A stretch of 64,000 nt of DNA from Cytobacillus praedii (GCF_001439605.1 NZ_LMBX01000003.1:69805-133804), one strand, 5' to 3'. Shown: positions 25,320 through 35,115, numbered from the stretch's first letter. Numbers and translations are program-made. The notes: generated by a model not told the origin, from the letters alone.

Positions 25320-26162
25320 ATGAAAACAATAGGTGTAATTGGTTTTGGAACAATGGGATCAGGTATTTCACAAGTATGTGTTGAAGCGGGGTACGAAGTA
25401 ATTGCTATAGAACAGGATAAGGCATATTTTGATCGGGGCTTAAAACAATTAAGCAAAAATTGGAATAGAGCGATTGAAAAAGGAAGAGCCAGTAAAGAAA
25501 CAATAGAAGAGTACAAAAGTTTATTAAATACTTCTACTGAGTGGGAGAGTGTTGCTGATGCTGATTTTATCATCGAAGCAGTAAGCGAAGACATGGAGCT
25601 AAAAAAGCAAATTTTCAAGCGAATTGATCAAATAGTAAATGATGAGGCAATTATTGTTAGTAACACATCAGGATTGAGTATTACAGAAATTGCAAGTGTC
25701 ATGAGAAATCCACAGAGAGTAATGGGATTCCACTTTTTTAATCCAGTGCCTGTAATGAAATTGGTAGAACTTATAAAAGGATATGACACATCTGAAGAAA
25801 CCTATCAAAGATCAAAAGAGCTGGTGGAATCCCTTGGGAAGGAAGCTATTGCTGTTAAGGAATCACCATTGTTCGCAGTTAACCGCATTTTGGTTCCAAT
25901 GATTAATGAAGCAATATTTGTTTTACAGGAAGGCGTAGCAAGTGCTGATGATATTGATAAAGGGATGAGGCTTGGTGCAAATCATCCAATTGGACCGCTT
26001 GCCCTAGCCGATTTAATTGGGTTAGACACTCTATTATTTGTTCAGGATTCATTATATGAAGAAACACAGGATTCAAAATATCGAGCAGCGCCTCTGCTTA
26101 GAAAATTAGTTCGAGCCGGTCATTTAGGGAGAAAATCTGGAAAAGGATTTTATGAATATTAA
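25320..26162 (+). CDS. 3-hydroxyacyl-CoA (3-hydroxybutyryl-CoA) dehydrogenase
   Basis: A 280-residue NAD-dependent dehydrogenase. The Rossmann motif GVIGFGTMGSGISQVC is at 4-19. The catalytic histidine lies in GFHFFNPVPVMKLVE, the conserved asparagine in FAVNRILVPMINEA, and GKGFYEY closes the protein. It oxidises 3-hydroxyacyl-CoA to 3-ketoacyl-CoA. Length suits the monofunctional Hbd/PaaH group. SD AGGAGG. It is paired with the hydratase upstream and followed after 58 bp by the acyl-CoA synthetase. No thiolase gene is found in the operon. Confidence 0.92.
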   Translation: MKTIGVIGFGTMGSGISQVCVEAGYEVIAIEQDKAYFDRGLKQLSKNWNRAIEKGRASKETIEEYKSLLNTSTEWESVADADFIIEAVSEDMELKKQIFKRIDQIVNDEAIIVSNTSGLSITEIASVMRNPQRVMGFHFFNPVPVMKLVELIKGYDTSEETYQRSKELVESLGKEAIAVKESPLFAVNRILVPMINEAIFVLQEGVASADDIDKGMRLGANHPIGPLALADLIGLDTLLFVQDSLYEETQDSKYRAAPLLRKLVRAGHLGRKSGKGFYEY

Positions 26163-26220
26163 GAATGGAAAATGGTAGAGCTAGTTTTAAGGATGACTAT
26201 TGAATGAAGGAGGAAAAGCG

Positions 26221-27801
26221 ATGACAACTACGGTTGGAGAGATAATAGAATGGTCGGCACAAAACTACCCTGATAAAACAGCACTTATCTATAAAGAGAA
26301 AAAGCATCACTTTACATTTAATGAATTAAATAAAAAAATAAATCAATTTGCCAACTCACTAGCAGAATTGGGTGTACAGAAGGGAGATGTTGTTTCTGCA
26401 TTTCTCTATAATAATAGTGAATTTGTCATTGCATTATTTGCTTCGGCAAAACTTGGAGCAGTCTTTAATCCAATAAATTATCGACTAACAGCAAATGAAC
26501 TTCAGTATATTTTAAACAATGCTTGTTCGAAAGTGCTTTTGTTTGAAAGGGAAGTGGCTGAAGTTGTAAAAGAGACAATTCAGTTAGGGATAAATGTTGA
26601 ACAGTTTATATACACGGATGAAGATGTTCCATACGGTTCACTTGATTTTTATAAGGTCCTAGAAAAAAGTAATGGGACAGCGCCAGATGTTCAAGTAACT
26701 GAAGATGATACGTATATCATGATGTACACAAGTGGCACAACTGGCCGTCCAAAAGGGGTAATCCATAAACATCGAGATATGATTCACCATAACTTTTTAA
26801 TGATTGAATGCATGAAGCTTAATAAAAATGATATTGGATTCTCGGTTGCACCGTTAAATCATACAGCGGAGCTTCATACATCATTTCTTCCGAGAGTGAT
26901 GGTGGGTGCTACTACTATTATTATGCATCATTTTGAAGCGGAAAAGGTATTAAGGACAATTGAAGAAAAAAAAGTAACTCATATCTTTGCGGCACCAACA
27001 ATGGTGAATATGCTACTAAATGTAAAGGATTTTGAATCATTTGATTTATCCTCTTTGAGATTATTAGGCTACGGGGGAGCTTCCATGGCTCCAGTATTAA
27101 TCAGGAGATTTCAAGAAAAAACAAATGCAGATCTTGTGCAGATGTTTGGTACAACAGAAATGGGACCTGTGATGAGCGTTTTGTATCCAGACGAACAGCT
27201 GGCCAAGGCAGGCTCTGCTGGAAAAGCAATACTTACTCATCAAATAAAGATTAGCCGAATTGAGGAGAATGATAGACCTACTAATCCTGAAAATGAATGT
27301 TTAGTTGGAGAAATTGGTGAAATCTTAGTCAAAGGTCCATGTATGATGAAAGAATATTATTGCCGTCCAGAAGCAACCGAAAAGGCACTTGCTTACGGCT
27401 GGTATCATACAGGTGATATGGGTTATGTGGATACAGAAGGCTATATCTGGATTAAAGACCGCATGGATTATATGATCAACACTGGTGCTGAGAATGTATA
27501 CCCGAGAGAAGTGGAGGATCAAATCCTTGAACATCCAGAGGTATTAGAAGTAGCGGTAATTGGTAAAAGCGATCCAATTTGGGGAGAAACTGTTGTTGCG
27601 TTCGTTGTCAAAAAAGCAGGCAGTAATATAAAGGAAGAAACAATTGATAGGTTTTTAGTTGAAGGGAAAAAACTAGCAAAATATAAAAGGCCTAGAGAAT
27701 ATTACTTTGTGGAAAGTCTTCCGAAAACGACTAGTGGAAAAATGCAAAAGTTTGTCCTTGCAAAACAGCTTTCGGAATATAGCGAGGAGGGAGTTCAATG
27801 A
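26221..27801 (+). CDS. Acyl-CoA synthetase (AMP-forming)
   Basis: A 526-residue member of the ANL adenylating superfamily. P-loop-like motif YTSGTTGRPKGVIHKH (about 171-186), A5-type segment MFGTTEMGPV, hinge YGWYHTGDMGYVD, and the catalytic C-terminal lysine in PKTTSGKMQKF. It activates a carboxylic acid to its CoA thioester with ATP. Overall motif spacing matches medium- or long-chain fatty acyl ligases, but the acid cannot be named from sequence. Start ATG 26221 lies after AAGGAGG; an upstream in-frame ATG at 26200 overlaps no SD. The last codons overlap the next gene (ATGA). Confidence 0.92.
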   Translation: MTTTVGEIIEWSAQNYPDKTALIYKEKKHHFTFNELNKKINQFANSLAELGVQKGDVVSAFLYNNSEFVIALFASAKLGAVFNPINYRLTANELQYILNNACSKVLLFEREVAEVVKETIQLGINVEQFIYTDEDVPYGSLDFYKVLEKSNGTAPDVQVTEDDTYIMMYTSGTTGRPKGVIHKHRDMIHHNFLMIECMKLNKNDIGFSVAPLNHTAELHTSFLPRVMVGATTIIMHHFEAEKVLRTIEEKKVTHIFAAPTMVNMLLNVKDFESFDLSSLRLLGYGGASMAPVLIRRFQEKTNADLVQMFGTTEMGPVMSVLYPDEQLAKAGSAGKAILTHQIKISRIEENDRPTNPENECLVGEIGEILVKGPCMMKEYYCRPEATEKALAYGWYHTGDMGYVDTEGYIWIKDRMDYMINTGAENVYPREVEDQILEHPEVLEVAVIGKSDPIWGETVVAFVVKKAGSNIKEETIDRFLVEGKKLAKYKRPREYYFVESLPKTTSGKMQKFVLAKQLSEYSEEGVQ

Positions 27802-28967
27802 ACGCAGAAAAAACAGTTTTTAATAATTTCGATTTATCAGAAGACCATCTTCAAATTAAACAGGAAATTCATCGTCTAGCACAGGGACGGATAAAACCAA
27901 GAGCAATTGAAATTGATGAGAAAGCTGAATATCCAATGGATATTTTACATCTTCTTTCGGAGTATGGATATATTGGCGCAAATATGCCGGAAGAACACGG
28001 TGGACTAGGACTTGATTTACTTAGTTTTTGCTTGATTGTCGAGGAAATTTCCCGCGTTTGTGCTTCTTCTTCACAGGTAGCTGTTGTACAGGAATTAGGC
28101 TCATTGCCAATTATTATCGGTGGAAATGATGCTTTGAAAAAAAGGTTCCTTCCGGATTTAGCGCATGGAAAAAAAATTGCGGCTTACGCTTTGACAGAAC
28201 CTAATGCAGGATCTGATGTAAAGAGCTTAAAAACTCGCGCTGAGCGAGATGGAGATTCATATATTATAAACGGGCAAAAGATGTTTATTAGCAATGGTGG
28301 TGTAGCAGATGTATATTCAGTTTTTGCACAGACCGCTACAGGTATTACTGCTTTTGTAGTAGAGAAGGATACCCCTGGCTTTGTTGTTGGAAAACTGGAA
28401 AAAAAGATGGGAATAAAAGGATCACCAACTGCTCAGCTATATTTTGATAATTGCAGAATTCCTATAGAAAATAGGATTGGTGATGAGGGTGATGGCTGGA
28501 TGATCGCCATGAAAACTTTTGATAAATCTAGACCAACTGTTGCTGCACAAGCTCTAGGAATTGCCCAAGGGGCATACGATATTGCACTAGAATATGTGCA
28601 AGAAAGAGAACAGTTCGGGAAAAATATTTCTTCTTTTCAAGCAATTCAATTCATGCTTGCAGATATGGCAACGCAGATAGAAGCTGCACGTGGTTTAGTG
28701 TATAAAGCTGCATCGAAGGTAAATGAACTAACTGCTACTGGAAAAAACCCAGAATTGACACAAGCCTCCTCAATGGCAAAAATGTTTGCTGCAGATGTTG
28801 CAATGAAGGTGACGACAGATGCTGTTCAACTTTTAGGCGGATATGGATTTATTCAAGAGTACCATGTAGAAAGGATGATGAGAGATGCAAAAATAACGCA
28901 GATTTATGAGGGGACAAATCAAATTCAAAGAGTAATTATTGCAAGAACAATTTTAGGAGGGAAATAA
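27798..28967 (+). CDS. Acyl-CoA dehydrogenase
   Basis: A 389-residue FAD enzyme. FAD- and substrate-binding signature: AYALTEPNAGSDVKSLKT (about 130-147). FISNGGVADVYSVFAQ follows, and the catalytic glutamate is in QIYEGTNQIQRVI near the C-terminus, the position used by short- and medium-chain members. It oxidises acyl-CoA to 2-enoyl-CoA and passes electrons to ETF, which is not encoded here. It overlaps the synthetase by 4 bp and the hydrolase by 1 bp, so the three are translationally coupled. Confidence 0.93.
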   Translation: MNAEKTVFNNFDLSEDHLQIKQEIHRLAQGRIKPRAIEIDEKAEYPMDILHLLSEYGYIGANMPEEHGGLGLDLLSFCLIVEEISRVCASSSQVAVVQELGSLPIIIGGNDALKKRFLPDLAHGKKIAAYALTEPNAGSDVKSLKTRAERDGDSYIINGQKMFISNGGVADVYSVFAQTATGITAFVVEKDTPGFVVGKLEKKMGIKGSPTAQLYFDNCRIPIENRIGDEGDGWMIAMKTFDKSRPTVAAQALGIAQGAYDIALEYVQEREQFGKNISSFQAIQFMLADMATQIEAARGLVYKAASKVNELTATGKNPELTQASSMAKMFAADVAMKVTTDAVQLLGGYGFIQEYHVERMMRDAKITQIYEGTNQIQRVIIARTILGGK

Positions 28968-29665
28968 TGGGGCGTTTAAAACTACTATTTATTCATGGTG
29001 CAGGGGGAACAAGGAGCAAATGGAGAACACTTAGAAATTCTTCATCATCATTATATGAAGCAATAGATCTGCCAGCACATGGAGAAAACGAGTATTATAT
29101 TATTTCATCTATTCAAGATTATGCTGCTTATATTGACCAATCTATTCAAGAAGATACGATCGTGGTCGGGCACTCAATGGGGGGATTAATAGCCCTTGAA
29201 TTAGCTGCCCGAAACAAAAAAGTGAAAGGATTAGTCCTTGCAGCAAGTTTTTATGAACTGCCAGTACACCCAAAAATACTTGATAAATTAGCAAATGGTG
29301 TATTTCCAGATTCTTTATTTCATGCTTCGTATAATAAAGACGTGAGTGAATCTTTATTAGAAGAGGAAAGACAAGAGTTGAATTTAGTGCCAATAGAGAT
29401 CACTTATGCAGATTTTAAAGCATGTAGTGAGTACGCAGAAGGAAGGTCAGTATTATCATCACTCGATATTCCTATATGTGCCATTTTAGGAAGCCAAGAT
29501 AAGCTTTTGCCTAAGGGGACAGGAGATTTACTAAGGAATACAAAACCAGATATGCACATTTCAGAAATTGAGGGTTCAGGTCATTATGTAATGCTGGAAA
29601 AACAAGAGGAATTTCATAAAGCACTAAATGAGTTTGTACAAATAGTTGAAAAACAAACAGTATAG
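28967..29665 (+). CDS. Alpha/beta hydrolase
   Basis: A 232-residue alpha/beta-hydrolase fold protein. The oxyanion segment is FIHGAGGTRSKW, the nucleophile elbow GHSMGG (about 68-73), the acid is Asp in ILGSQDKLLP, and the base His in GSGHYVMLEKQ. The triad is complete. It could cleave an ester, lactone, thioester or a C-C bond (MhpC-like). Since the cluster lacks a thiolase, thioester or C-C cleavage here is attractive but unproven. The start overlaps the stop of the dehydrogenase gene (TAATG). Confidence 0.85.
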   Translation: MGRLKLLFIHGAGGTRSKWRTLRNSSSSLYEAIDLPAHGENEYYIISSIQDYAAYIDQSIQEDTIVVGHSMGGLIALELAARNKKVKGLVLAASFYELPVHPKILDKLANGVFPDSLFHASYNKDVSESLLEEERQELNLVPIEITYADFKACSEYAEGRSVLSSLDIPICAILGSQDKLLPKGTGDLLRNTKPDMHISEIEGSGHYVMLEKQEEFHKALNEFVQIVEKQTV

Positions 29666-29739
29666 ATAGGAATCAGCATCAAAACGAATAAAGTGGCTGT
29701 TTGAAATAATAACGAATTGAAATATGAAGGGGTGGGAAG

Positions 29740-31113
29740 ATGGGTCTATATAAAAAGAGGAAAGATGGCAGTGAACAACCTTCAATGCTAGGACCTTTAA
29801 AGTTAAGGCTGCCATTTTTACATTATAAACTAGAATATCCTGATTGGATTCAAGGGGCAATATTATGTGTAGTTCCTATGGGGATAACAGCTGTAATGAT
29901 GGATGTGTTAGGTATTCCATTTGAACTGGCGATTGCTTTCGTAGTTATTAATAACTTTCTTTATCTCCTCCATACTCATTTCGGTGATCCTTCAATTGCA
30001 GGGTGGATCACTGCGGGAATTCCGCTGTATGTTGGGTTTCTTGTTGGCTTTCCAGAAGGAGAAGCAAGAATTCTTGCATTAATAGCATTACAATTAACAG
30101 TTGCCCTAATTTTTTTATTAATGGGTCTATTTAAAGGTGCGGACATTTTAGTTAAACGTCTGCCTACTTCACTGAAAGCAGGTATATTGCTGGGTGCAGG
30201 CTTTGCTGCCATTTATGGGGAATTTTCCGCTAATGGCCGTGTTTGGACAATGCCTGTTACCATTTTGGTCGGGGCTGCTTTTGGCTTTTTTATGATGTTT
30301 TCCAAGACTGCAGCACCCCTTAGGGAAAAATATTCATTCTTTCGGTATGTTGCTCAATTTGGCATAGCTATTCCATTTACAGTATCTTATGTTTTTGGAT
30401 TGGTTATCGGCGAAGTAGCTGCACCAAGTATTTCTTGGAGTCTCGTACCAATCCCGATCGGAGAAATCATTGCTAATTATAGTATTTTCGGAGTAGGTTT
30501 TCCACCATTTGAATATTTTCTGAAAGCGCTGCCATTGGCGATTGCAGCCTATATCATTGCATTCGGTGATATATTAGTTGTCAGTTCTCTTCTAAATAAT
30601 GCAAACGAAATACGTAAAGATGAAAAAATAGTTTTTAGTGCTAGCAGAAATAGTATTATTGTTTCCATCCGTAATTTTATTGAAGGGATATTTATGCCGT
30701 ATTTACCTTTATCTGGACCTCAATGGACTGCTGGACAGGTACTAGTTGTAAATCGGTTTATGAGTAATGGCCGCAGTCAGGTAGATAGCTATTGGGGAGG
30801 TGCAACAGGGATTTTCTGGGGAATGAGTATTGCACTGATGCTTGGACCAGTTGTATCAATCTTTCAGCCCGGAATCAATATCGGAATGGCGCTGACTATG
30901 CTCATACAGGGATATTTATGCGGTTATTTAGCAATGGACGTATTAAAGGAGAAGGGCTCTTTAGAAAAAGGAATTGCAGTTATAATAGGTGCTGTTCTAG
31001 CAACACAAGGTGCAGCTTGGGGACTTGGTGTGGGGATTGTACTATGGCTCCTTCTAGAAAGAAATTGGTTTAAGAATGGCGACACGGAGGTAACTGAAAC
31101 TAAGTCAGCATAA
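29740..31113 (+). CDS. Polytopic permease, NCS2/SLC23-like
   Basis: A 457-residue membrane protein with about 12-13 hydrophobic segments, roughly from 38 to 445. The segment IAFGDILVVSSLLNNANEIRKDEK resembles the conserved helix-10 region of nucleobase/ascorbate (NCS2, SLC23) transporters. Large parts do not match a family I can name with confidence. It is the only transporter in the island, so it probably imports the pathway substrate (inference). SD GAAGGGG. The 74-bp gap to the hydrolase shows no terminator, so it likely belongs to the sigma-54 operon. Confidence 0.7.
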   Translation: MGLYKKRKDGSEQPSMLGPLKLRLPFLHYKLEYPDWIQGAILCVVPMGITAVMMDVLGIPFELAIAFVVINNFLYLLHTHFGDPSIAGWITAGIPLYVGFLVGFPEGEARILALIALQLTVALIFLLMGLFKGADILVKRLPTSLKAGILLGAGFAAIYGEFSANGRVWTMPVTILVGAAFGFFMMFSKTAAPLREKYSFFRYVAQFGIAIPFTVSYVFGLVIGEVAAPSISWSLVPIPIGEIIANYSIFGVGFPPFEYFLKALPLAIAAYIIAFGDILVVSSLLNNANEIRKDEKIVFSASRNSIIVSIRNFIEGIFMPYLPLSGPQWTAGQVLVVNRFMSNGRSQVDSYWGGATGIFWGMSIALMLGPVVSIFQPGINIGMALTMLIQGYLCGYLAMDVLKEKGSLEKGIAVIIGAVLATQGAAWGLGVGIVLWLLLERNWFKNGDTEVTETKSA

Positions 31114-31251
31114 AAATTTGCGAATTAATATTTCAGAATGTTATGATAAATTAAGGGTGTACTCTTTCTTTTTTATATAATTTGAAGAAATAACTTATGA
31201 GTTAGAAAAGTTGTCTAGTATTTGTTCTTTTCTCATTAGGAGGTTTTTTAT

Positions 31252-32682
31252 TTGCTTTATATTGATGGTAAATGGACAGAATCAGAATCGAAAAAGAGCT
31301 TTACTGTTTTTAATCCGGCAGATGGCCAAAAAATTAATAAAGTGGCAGACGGAAATAGAAATGATACGAAAAAGGCAATTGAAGCGGCTGCGACAAGTTT
31401 TCCCAAATGGTCGCGACTTACCGCATATGAACGTTCTAGTTTTTTATACAAAGCATATGAAATCATGATGAATCGTAAAGAAGAACTTGCTCAATTAATG
31501 ACAATAGAGCAAGGAAAACCATTGAAATTTTCACGTAACGAGGTTCAATATGCTGCTGATTTTCTTTTATGGTATGCAGAAGAGGCAAAACGTATTTATG
31601 GTGAAGTGATTCCTTCATCAAGAAGAGACCAGAGATTTATTTCAATCCGAAAGCCTATAGGGGTAGTAGGTGCGATTACGCCATGGAATTATCCAGTCTC
31701 TATGATAACACGGAAAATTGCTCCAGCCCTTGCCGCGGGGTGCACAATTGTTTTAAAACCTGCAGAAGAAACACCTTTATGTGCGATGGAAGTTTTTAAA
31801 GTTTTTGACGATGCTGGAATTCCAAATGGAGCAGTTAATTTAATTTCAACAACAAATGCTGAAATAGTTGGTGACGAGTTAATAAATAATCCAGCTGTTA
31901 AAAAGATTACATTTACTGGATCAACTGAGATAGGGAAGCTTATTGCTGAAAAAGCAGCAAGGAATGTAAAAAGAGTTTCTATGGAACTAGGGGGCCATGC
32001 GCCATTTATCGTCTATGGGGATGCTGACCCTGTCCATGCAGCAAAAGGAGCAGCACTTGTTAAGTTTCTAAATACGGGGCAGGCATGCATTAGTCCAAAT
32101 AGGATATTCGTACATCGTTCAATTGCTGAGAAATTTACAAGTACACTTATCGATAGAGTCAGAAACTTAAGGGCTGGGAATGGCTTGGAGGAAGGTATTA
32201 GTATAGGTCCCCTTGTGAATGAAGCGGCGATTGAGAAAGTTGATGGACAAGTAAAGAATGCAGTTGAAAGAGGAGCAACATTAGAATTAGGTGGATATAG
32301 ACTGAAAGAAAATGGGCTTGATAAAGGAGTTTTTTATGCACCAACGATATTATCGGGGGTTCATAAAGATATGAGGATTTTTCGAGAAGAAACATTCGGT
32401 CCAGTAGCTCCGATATGTATTTTTGATAATAATGAAGAAGTAATAGAGATGGCCAATGATACGCATTATGGTCTTGCTGCATATGTCTATACGAAAGATA
32501 TTTCGAAAGCGATGAGAGCTTTTGAGGAATTAAATTTTGGTATAATTGGCATCAATGACATTAACCCAACCTCTGCTTCCGCACCTTTCGGGGGGATGAA
32601 TGAAAGTGGTTTGGGCAGGGAAGGAGGGAAGGAAGGGATCGCAGAGTATCTTGAAACAAAACTAGGAGGATTTTCGATCTAA
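31252..32682 (+). CDS. NAD(P)-dependent aldehyde dehydrogenase
   Basis: A 476-residue ALDH superfamily enzyme. NAD-binding segments are AITPWNYPVSMITRKIAPAL and FTGSTEIGKLI. The general base Glu is in MELGGHAPFIV (about 245-255) and the nucleophile Cys in NTGQACISPNRI (about 282). EETFGPVAPI and GINDINPTSASAPFGG resemble the succinate-semialdehyde dehydrogenase branch. It starts at TTG 31252, 8 bases after AGGAGG. It would oxidise an aldehyde intermediate to an acid, which could then feed the acyl-CoA synthetase. A separate weak promoter (TATAAT at 31176-31181) may serve it. Last gene of the island. Confidence 0.9.
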   Translation: MLYIDGKWTESESKKSFTVFNPADGQKINKVADGNRNDTKKAIEAAATSFPKWSRLTAYERSSFLYKAYEIMMNRKEELAQLMTIEQGKPLKFSRNEVQYAADFLLWYAEEAKRIYGEVIPSSRRDQRFISIRKPIGVVGAITPWNYPVSMITRKIAPALAAGCTIVLKPAEETPLCAMEVFKVFDDAGIPNGAVNLISTTNAEIVGDELINNPAVKKITFTGSTEIGKLIAEKAARNVKRVSMELGGHAPFIVYGDADPVHAAKGAALVKFLNTGQACISPNRIFVHRSIAEKFTSTLIDRVRNLRAGNGLEEGISIGPLVNEAAIEKVDGQVKNAVERGATLELGGYRLKENGLDKGVFYAPTILSGVHKDMRIFREETFGPVAPICIFDNNEEVIEMANDTHYGLAAYVYTKDISKAMRAFEELNFGIIGINDINPTSASAPFGGMNESGLGREGGKEGIAEYLETKLGGFSI

Positions 32683-32990
32683 ATATACTTGTCAAATAAA
32701 ACTTACAAAGTTGAATGAAGTGAAATAAAAAAATATAGAATAGTTTTCTTTAAAAAAGGAATGATCATGAAAATTACATCTCGTGGAGCAAGGATATTTT
32801 TTCTGCGAGATGTGATTTCTGAAAGTAAAAATGAAGAAAATATTACAGTTGAATAATCTGAAAAAAATTATGATGTAATGCAAAAAAGCGAAATAGACCT
32901 CGATAATCCAAGGGACTGCTTTCGCTTGATAATACTTTTTTGGTTTTATATTAATATATGGATTTAGATGAAACTTGCGGTAACTCCCTT
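32683..32990. other. Gene-poor junction between island and ytzB
   Basis: 308 bp without a convincing gene. It holds a hairpin (ACATCTCG with CGAGATGT, 32779-32811) with a ~22-nt loop. A 29-codon frame at 32767 begins with AAGGA upstream but spans the hairpin. The minus-strand terminator of ytzB follows at 32882. Confidence 0.4.
32882..32927 (-). terminator. Probable terminator of ytzB
   Basis: AAGCGAAA (32886-32893) pairs with TTTCGCTT (32920-32927). On the minus strand the stem is followed by TTTTTG. The loop is long (26 nt) with possible internal pairing. Confidence 0.6.
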
Positions 32991-33305
32991 TCAGCTGAGC
33001 TTGTAGGCATCCAATATTATTCCAGTTCCAGCATCCGCAATAAATTCAAATTGCTCTTGCGTTTCTCCGATTTTTCTTGTAATGCCCCCACGGTAAATAT
33101 CGTATGCTAAATGCCCTTTTTTATAGGGTTCCTTCGTCATTTGGATCCATGACCCGCTAATTGGTCCGTCCTTCTTGAATGTTTCCTTTGCATTGTATAG
33201 TGCTCTTTCAGGAGAGACAGATGTTTTTTGTGCTAGCAGCTCTCGTGCTGCATATCCACCTGCTAATCCGACTCCAACACCTAATATAAATGATTTCCAG
33301 TTCAT
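32991..33305 (-). CDS. ytzB: YtzB, membrane-anchored PepSY-like protein
   Basis: 104 residues. An N-terminal hydrophobic Gly-rich segment (FILGVGVGLAGGYAARELL, about 6-24) acts as a signal anchor. A small PepSY-like domain follows: SPERALYNAKETFKKDGPISGSWIQ, then EQFEFIADAGTGIILDAYKLS. PepSY domains are thought to inhibit or modulate peptidases and bind the cell envelope. Position next to the aminopeptidase ytoP matches B. subtilis. SD GGAGGTGG is well spaced. It is divergent from ytoP. Confidence 0.85.
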   Translation of the reverse strand: MNWKSFILGVGVGLAGGYAARELLAQKTSVSPERALYNAKETFKKDGPISGSWIQMTKEPYKKGHLAYDIYRGGITRKIGETQEQFEFIADAGTGIILDAYKLS

Positions 33306-33464
33306 TTGACCACCTCCAAAAAAATTATCGCGCCAATCTTATTAAGCTCTTATCCATCTTATCAAAAAATACAGGAAGTTAAAAACTCAATTAGTGGCAA
33401 GTGCTGTGAAAGTTCTGTAAAATAAAAGAATACATAATATTATTCTAATTCAAGGAGAAAAAAG

Positions 33465-34538
33465 ATGAACGAAAAAACATTGCAGCTCTTCAAAACATTA
33501 ACCGAACTGCCTGGTGCTCCGGGAAATGAGCATTTTGTCCGTAATTTTATGCGTGAGCAGCTTAGCCAATATGCGGATGAAGTAGTTCAGGATAAGCTAG
33601 GCGGTATTTTTGGCGTGAAAAAAGGGGACGAAAATGGACCAACAATAATGGTGGCAGGCCATATGGATGAAGTTGGTTTTATGGTTACTTCCATTACAGA
33701 GAACGGGATGATTCGTTTTCAAACACTTGGTGGATGGTGGAGCCAAGTGCTGTTAGCACAAAGAGTTCAAATTATGACAGATAATGGACCAGTGGTAGGC
33801 GTAATTGGTTCCATACCACCGCATCTCTTAGATGAAGCAAAGCGCTCAAAGCCGATGGAAATAAATAATATGCTAATTGATATTGGTGCGGACGATCGAG
33901 AGGATGCGAAAAAAATAGGCATTAAACCCGGACAGCAAATTGTCCCTATTTGTCCATTTACACCAATGGCAAACGAGAAGAAAATTCTCGCAAAAGCTTG
34001 GGATAACCGTTATGGCTGTGGCCTAGCAATCGAATTACTAGAAGAAGTGAAAGATGCTAAACTTCCGAACATCCTTTATTCTGGAGCAACAGTTCAAGAA
34101 GAGGTTGGACTAAGAGGAGCGCAAACAGCAGCTAATATGATCAATCCTGATCTCTTTTTTGCGATGGATGCGAGCCCTGCGAATGATATGTCGGGAGATA
34201 AAAATGAGTTTGGCCAGTTAGGAAAAGGAACGCTTCTAAGAATTCTTGACCGTTCAATGGTCACTCATCGCGGTATGAGAGAATTTGTCTTAGATACAGC
34301 AGAATCAAATAAGATTCCTTACCAATACTTTGTTTCCCAAGGCGGTACAGATGCGGGCCGTGTACACATTTCTAATGAAGGAGTCCCTAGTGCAGTAATA
34401 GGGATTTGCTCCCGTTATATTCATACACATGCTTCCATCATCCATATTGATGATTATGCGGCTGCTAAAGAATTAATTGTGAAGCTAGTAAAAGCATGTG
34501 ACCGTACAACAGTTGAAACCATTCGACAAAACAGCTAA
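33465..34538 (+). CDS. ytoP: M42-family aminopeptidase YtoP
   Basis: A 357-residue dinuclear metallo-aminopeptidase. Metal and catalytic residues are seen in [11 protein letters not shown] (about 63-73), [19 protein letters not shown] (base Glu plus ligand Glu), [10 protein letters not shown] and the final His in [13 protein letters not shown]. Family members release N-terminal acidic or neutral residues from peptides and often form dodecamers. Length is normal. SD AAGGAG. A terminator follows directly. Confidence 0.93.
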   Translation: MNEKTLQLFKTLTELPGAPGNEHFVRNFMREQLSQYADEVVQDKLGGIFGVKKGDENGPTIMVAGHMDEVGFMVTSITENGMIRFQTLGGWWSQVLLAQRVQIMTDNGPVVGVIGSIPPHLLDEAKRSKPMEINNMLIDIGADDREDAKKIGIKPGQQIVPICPFTPMANEKKILAKAWDNRYGCGLAIELLEEVKDAKLPNILYSGATVQEEVGLRGAQTAANMINPDLFFAMDASPANDMSGDKNEFGQLGKGTLLRILDRSMVTHRGMREFVLDTAESNKIPYQYFVSQGGTDAGRVHISNEGVPSAVIGICSRYIHTHASIIHIDDYAAAKELIVKLVKACDRTTVETIRQNS

Positions 34539-34546
34539 GCTTTTGG

Positions 34547-34573
34547 GAGGCAACATGATGTTGCCTCTTTTTT
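34547..34573 (+). terminator. Terminator of ytoP
   Basis: GAGGCAACA-TGA-TGTTGCCTC (34547-34567) is followed by TTTTTT. The 9-bp stem is perfect. The next gene begins 33 bp after the last stem base. Confidence 0.9.
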
Positions 34574-34599
34574 ATTTTTCTAAAAGGGAGTTAAATTTC

Positions 34600-35115
34600 A
34601 TGAAAATCATTATTGGATCAAAAAATCCTGCGAAGATAAAGGCAGTCAAAGATGTATTTCAAAAGTATGATGCAGAGTATTCAACTATAGACATACCATC
34701 TGGGGTAAATGATCAGCCGTTTTCGGATGAAGAAACCATTAAGGGTGCGATTAATCGGGCTTATCGTGCATTAGAGGCAGGGGATGGTGAAATCGGTATT
34801 GGCCTGGAAGGAGGCGTGCAAGATACAGAATATGGCTTGTTTTTATGTAACTGGGGCGCACTAGCTGAGAAAGGGAAGACGCCAATTATAGCTGGGGGAG
34901 CAAGGATCCCGCTGCCTGAAGCGGTTGCAGCACAACTTAAGGCAGGGAAAGAACTCGGACCTGTGATGGATGCTTTTACAAATAAAAATGATATTAGGAA
35001 AAAAGAAGGAGCAATCGGTGTTTTTACTGATGAGGAGATTAGCCGCTCTGACATGTTCTCGCACGTAATGAAGCTATTGATTGGGCAGTATGAATATCGG
35101 AAAAAAAATCAGTAG
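34600..35115 (+). CDS. DUF84 (YjjX-like) inosine/xanthosine triphosphatase
   Basis: A 171-residue protein of the YjjX/DUF84 family, which hydrolyses non-canonical purine nucleoside triphosphates. Marks: IIGSKNPAKIKAVKDVF at the N-terminus, SGVNDQPFSDEETIKGAINRA, IGIGLEGGVQ and GAIGVFTDEEISRSDMFSHV. Start ATG 34600 is 10 bases after GGGAG; the frame is open to 34498 but overlaps ytoP and its terminator. Its function as a nucleotide-pool cleaner is taken from the family. Confidence 0.85.
   Translation: MKIIIGSKNPAKIKAVKDVFQKYDAEYSTIDIPSGVNDQPFSDEETIKGAINRAYRALEAGDGEIGIGLEGGVQDTEYGLFLCNWGALAEKGKTPIIAGGARIPLPEAVAAQLKAGKELGPVMDAFTNKNDIRKKEGAIGVFTDEEISRSDMFSHVMKLLIGQYEYRKKNQ

Noticed and set aside
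32767-32856. A 29-codon open frame with an AAGGA site upstream
   Set aside because: It spans a hairpin and its product has no recognisable features; too short to support as a gene.
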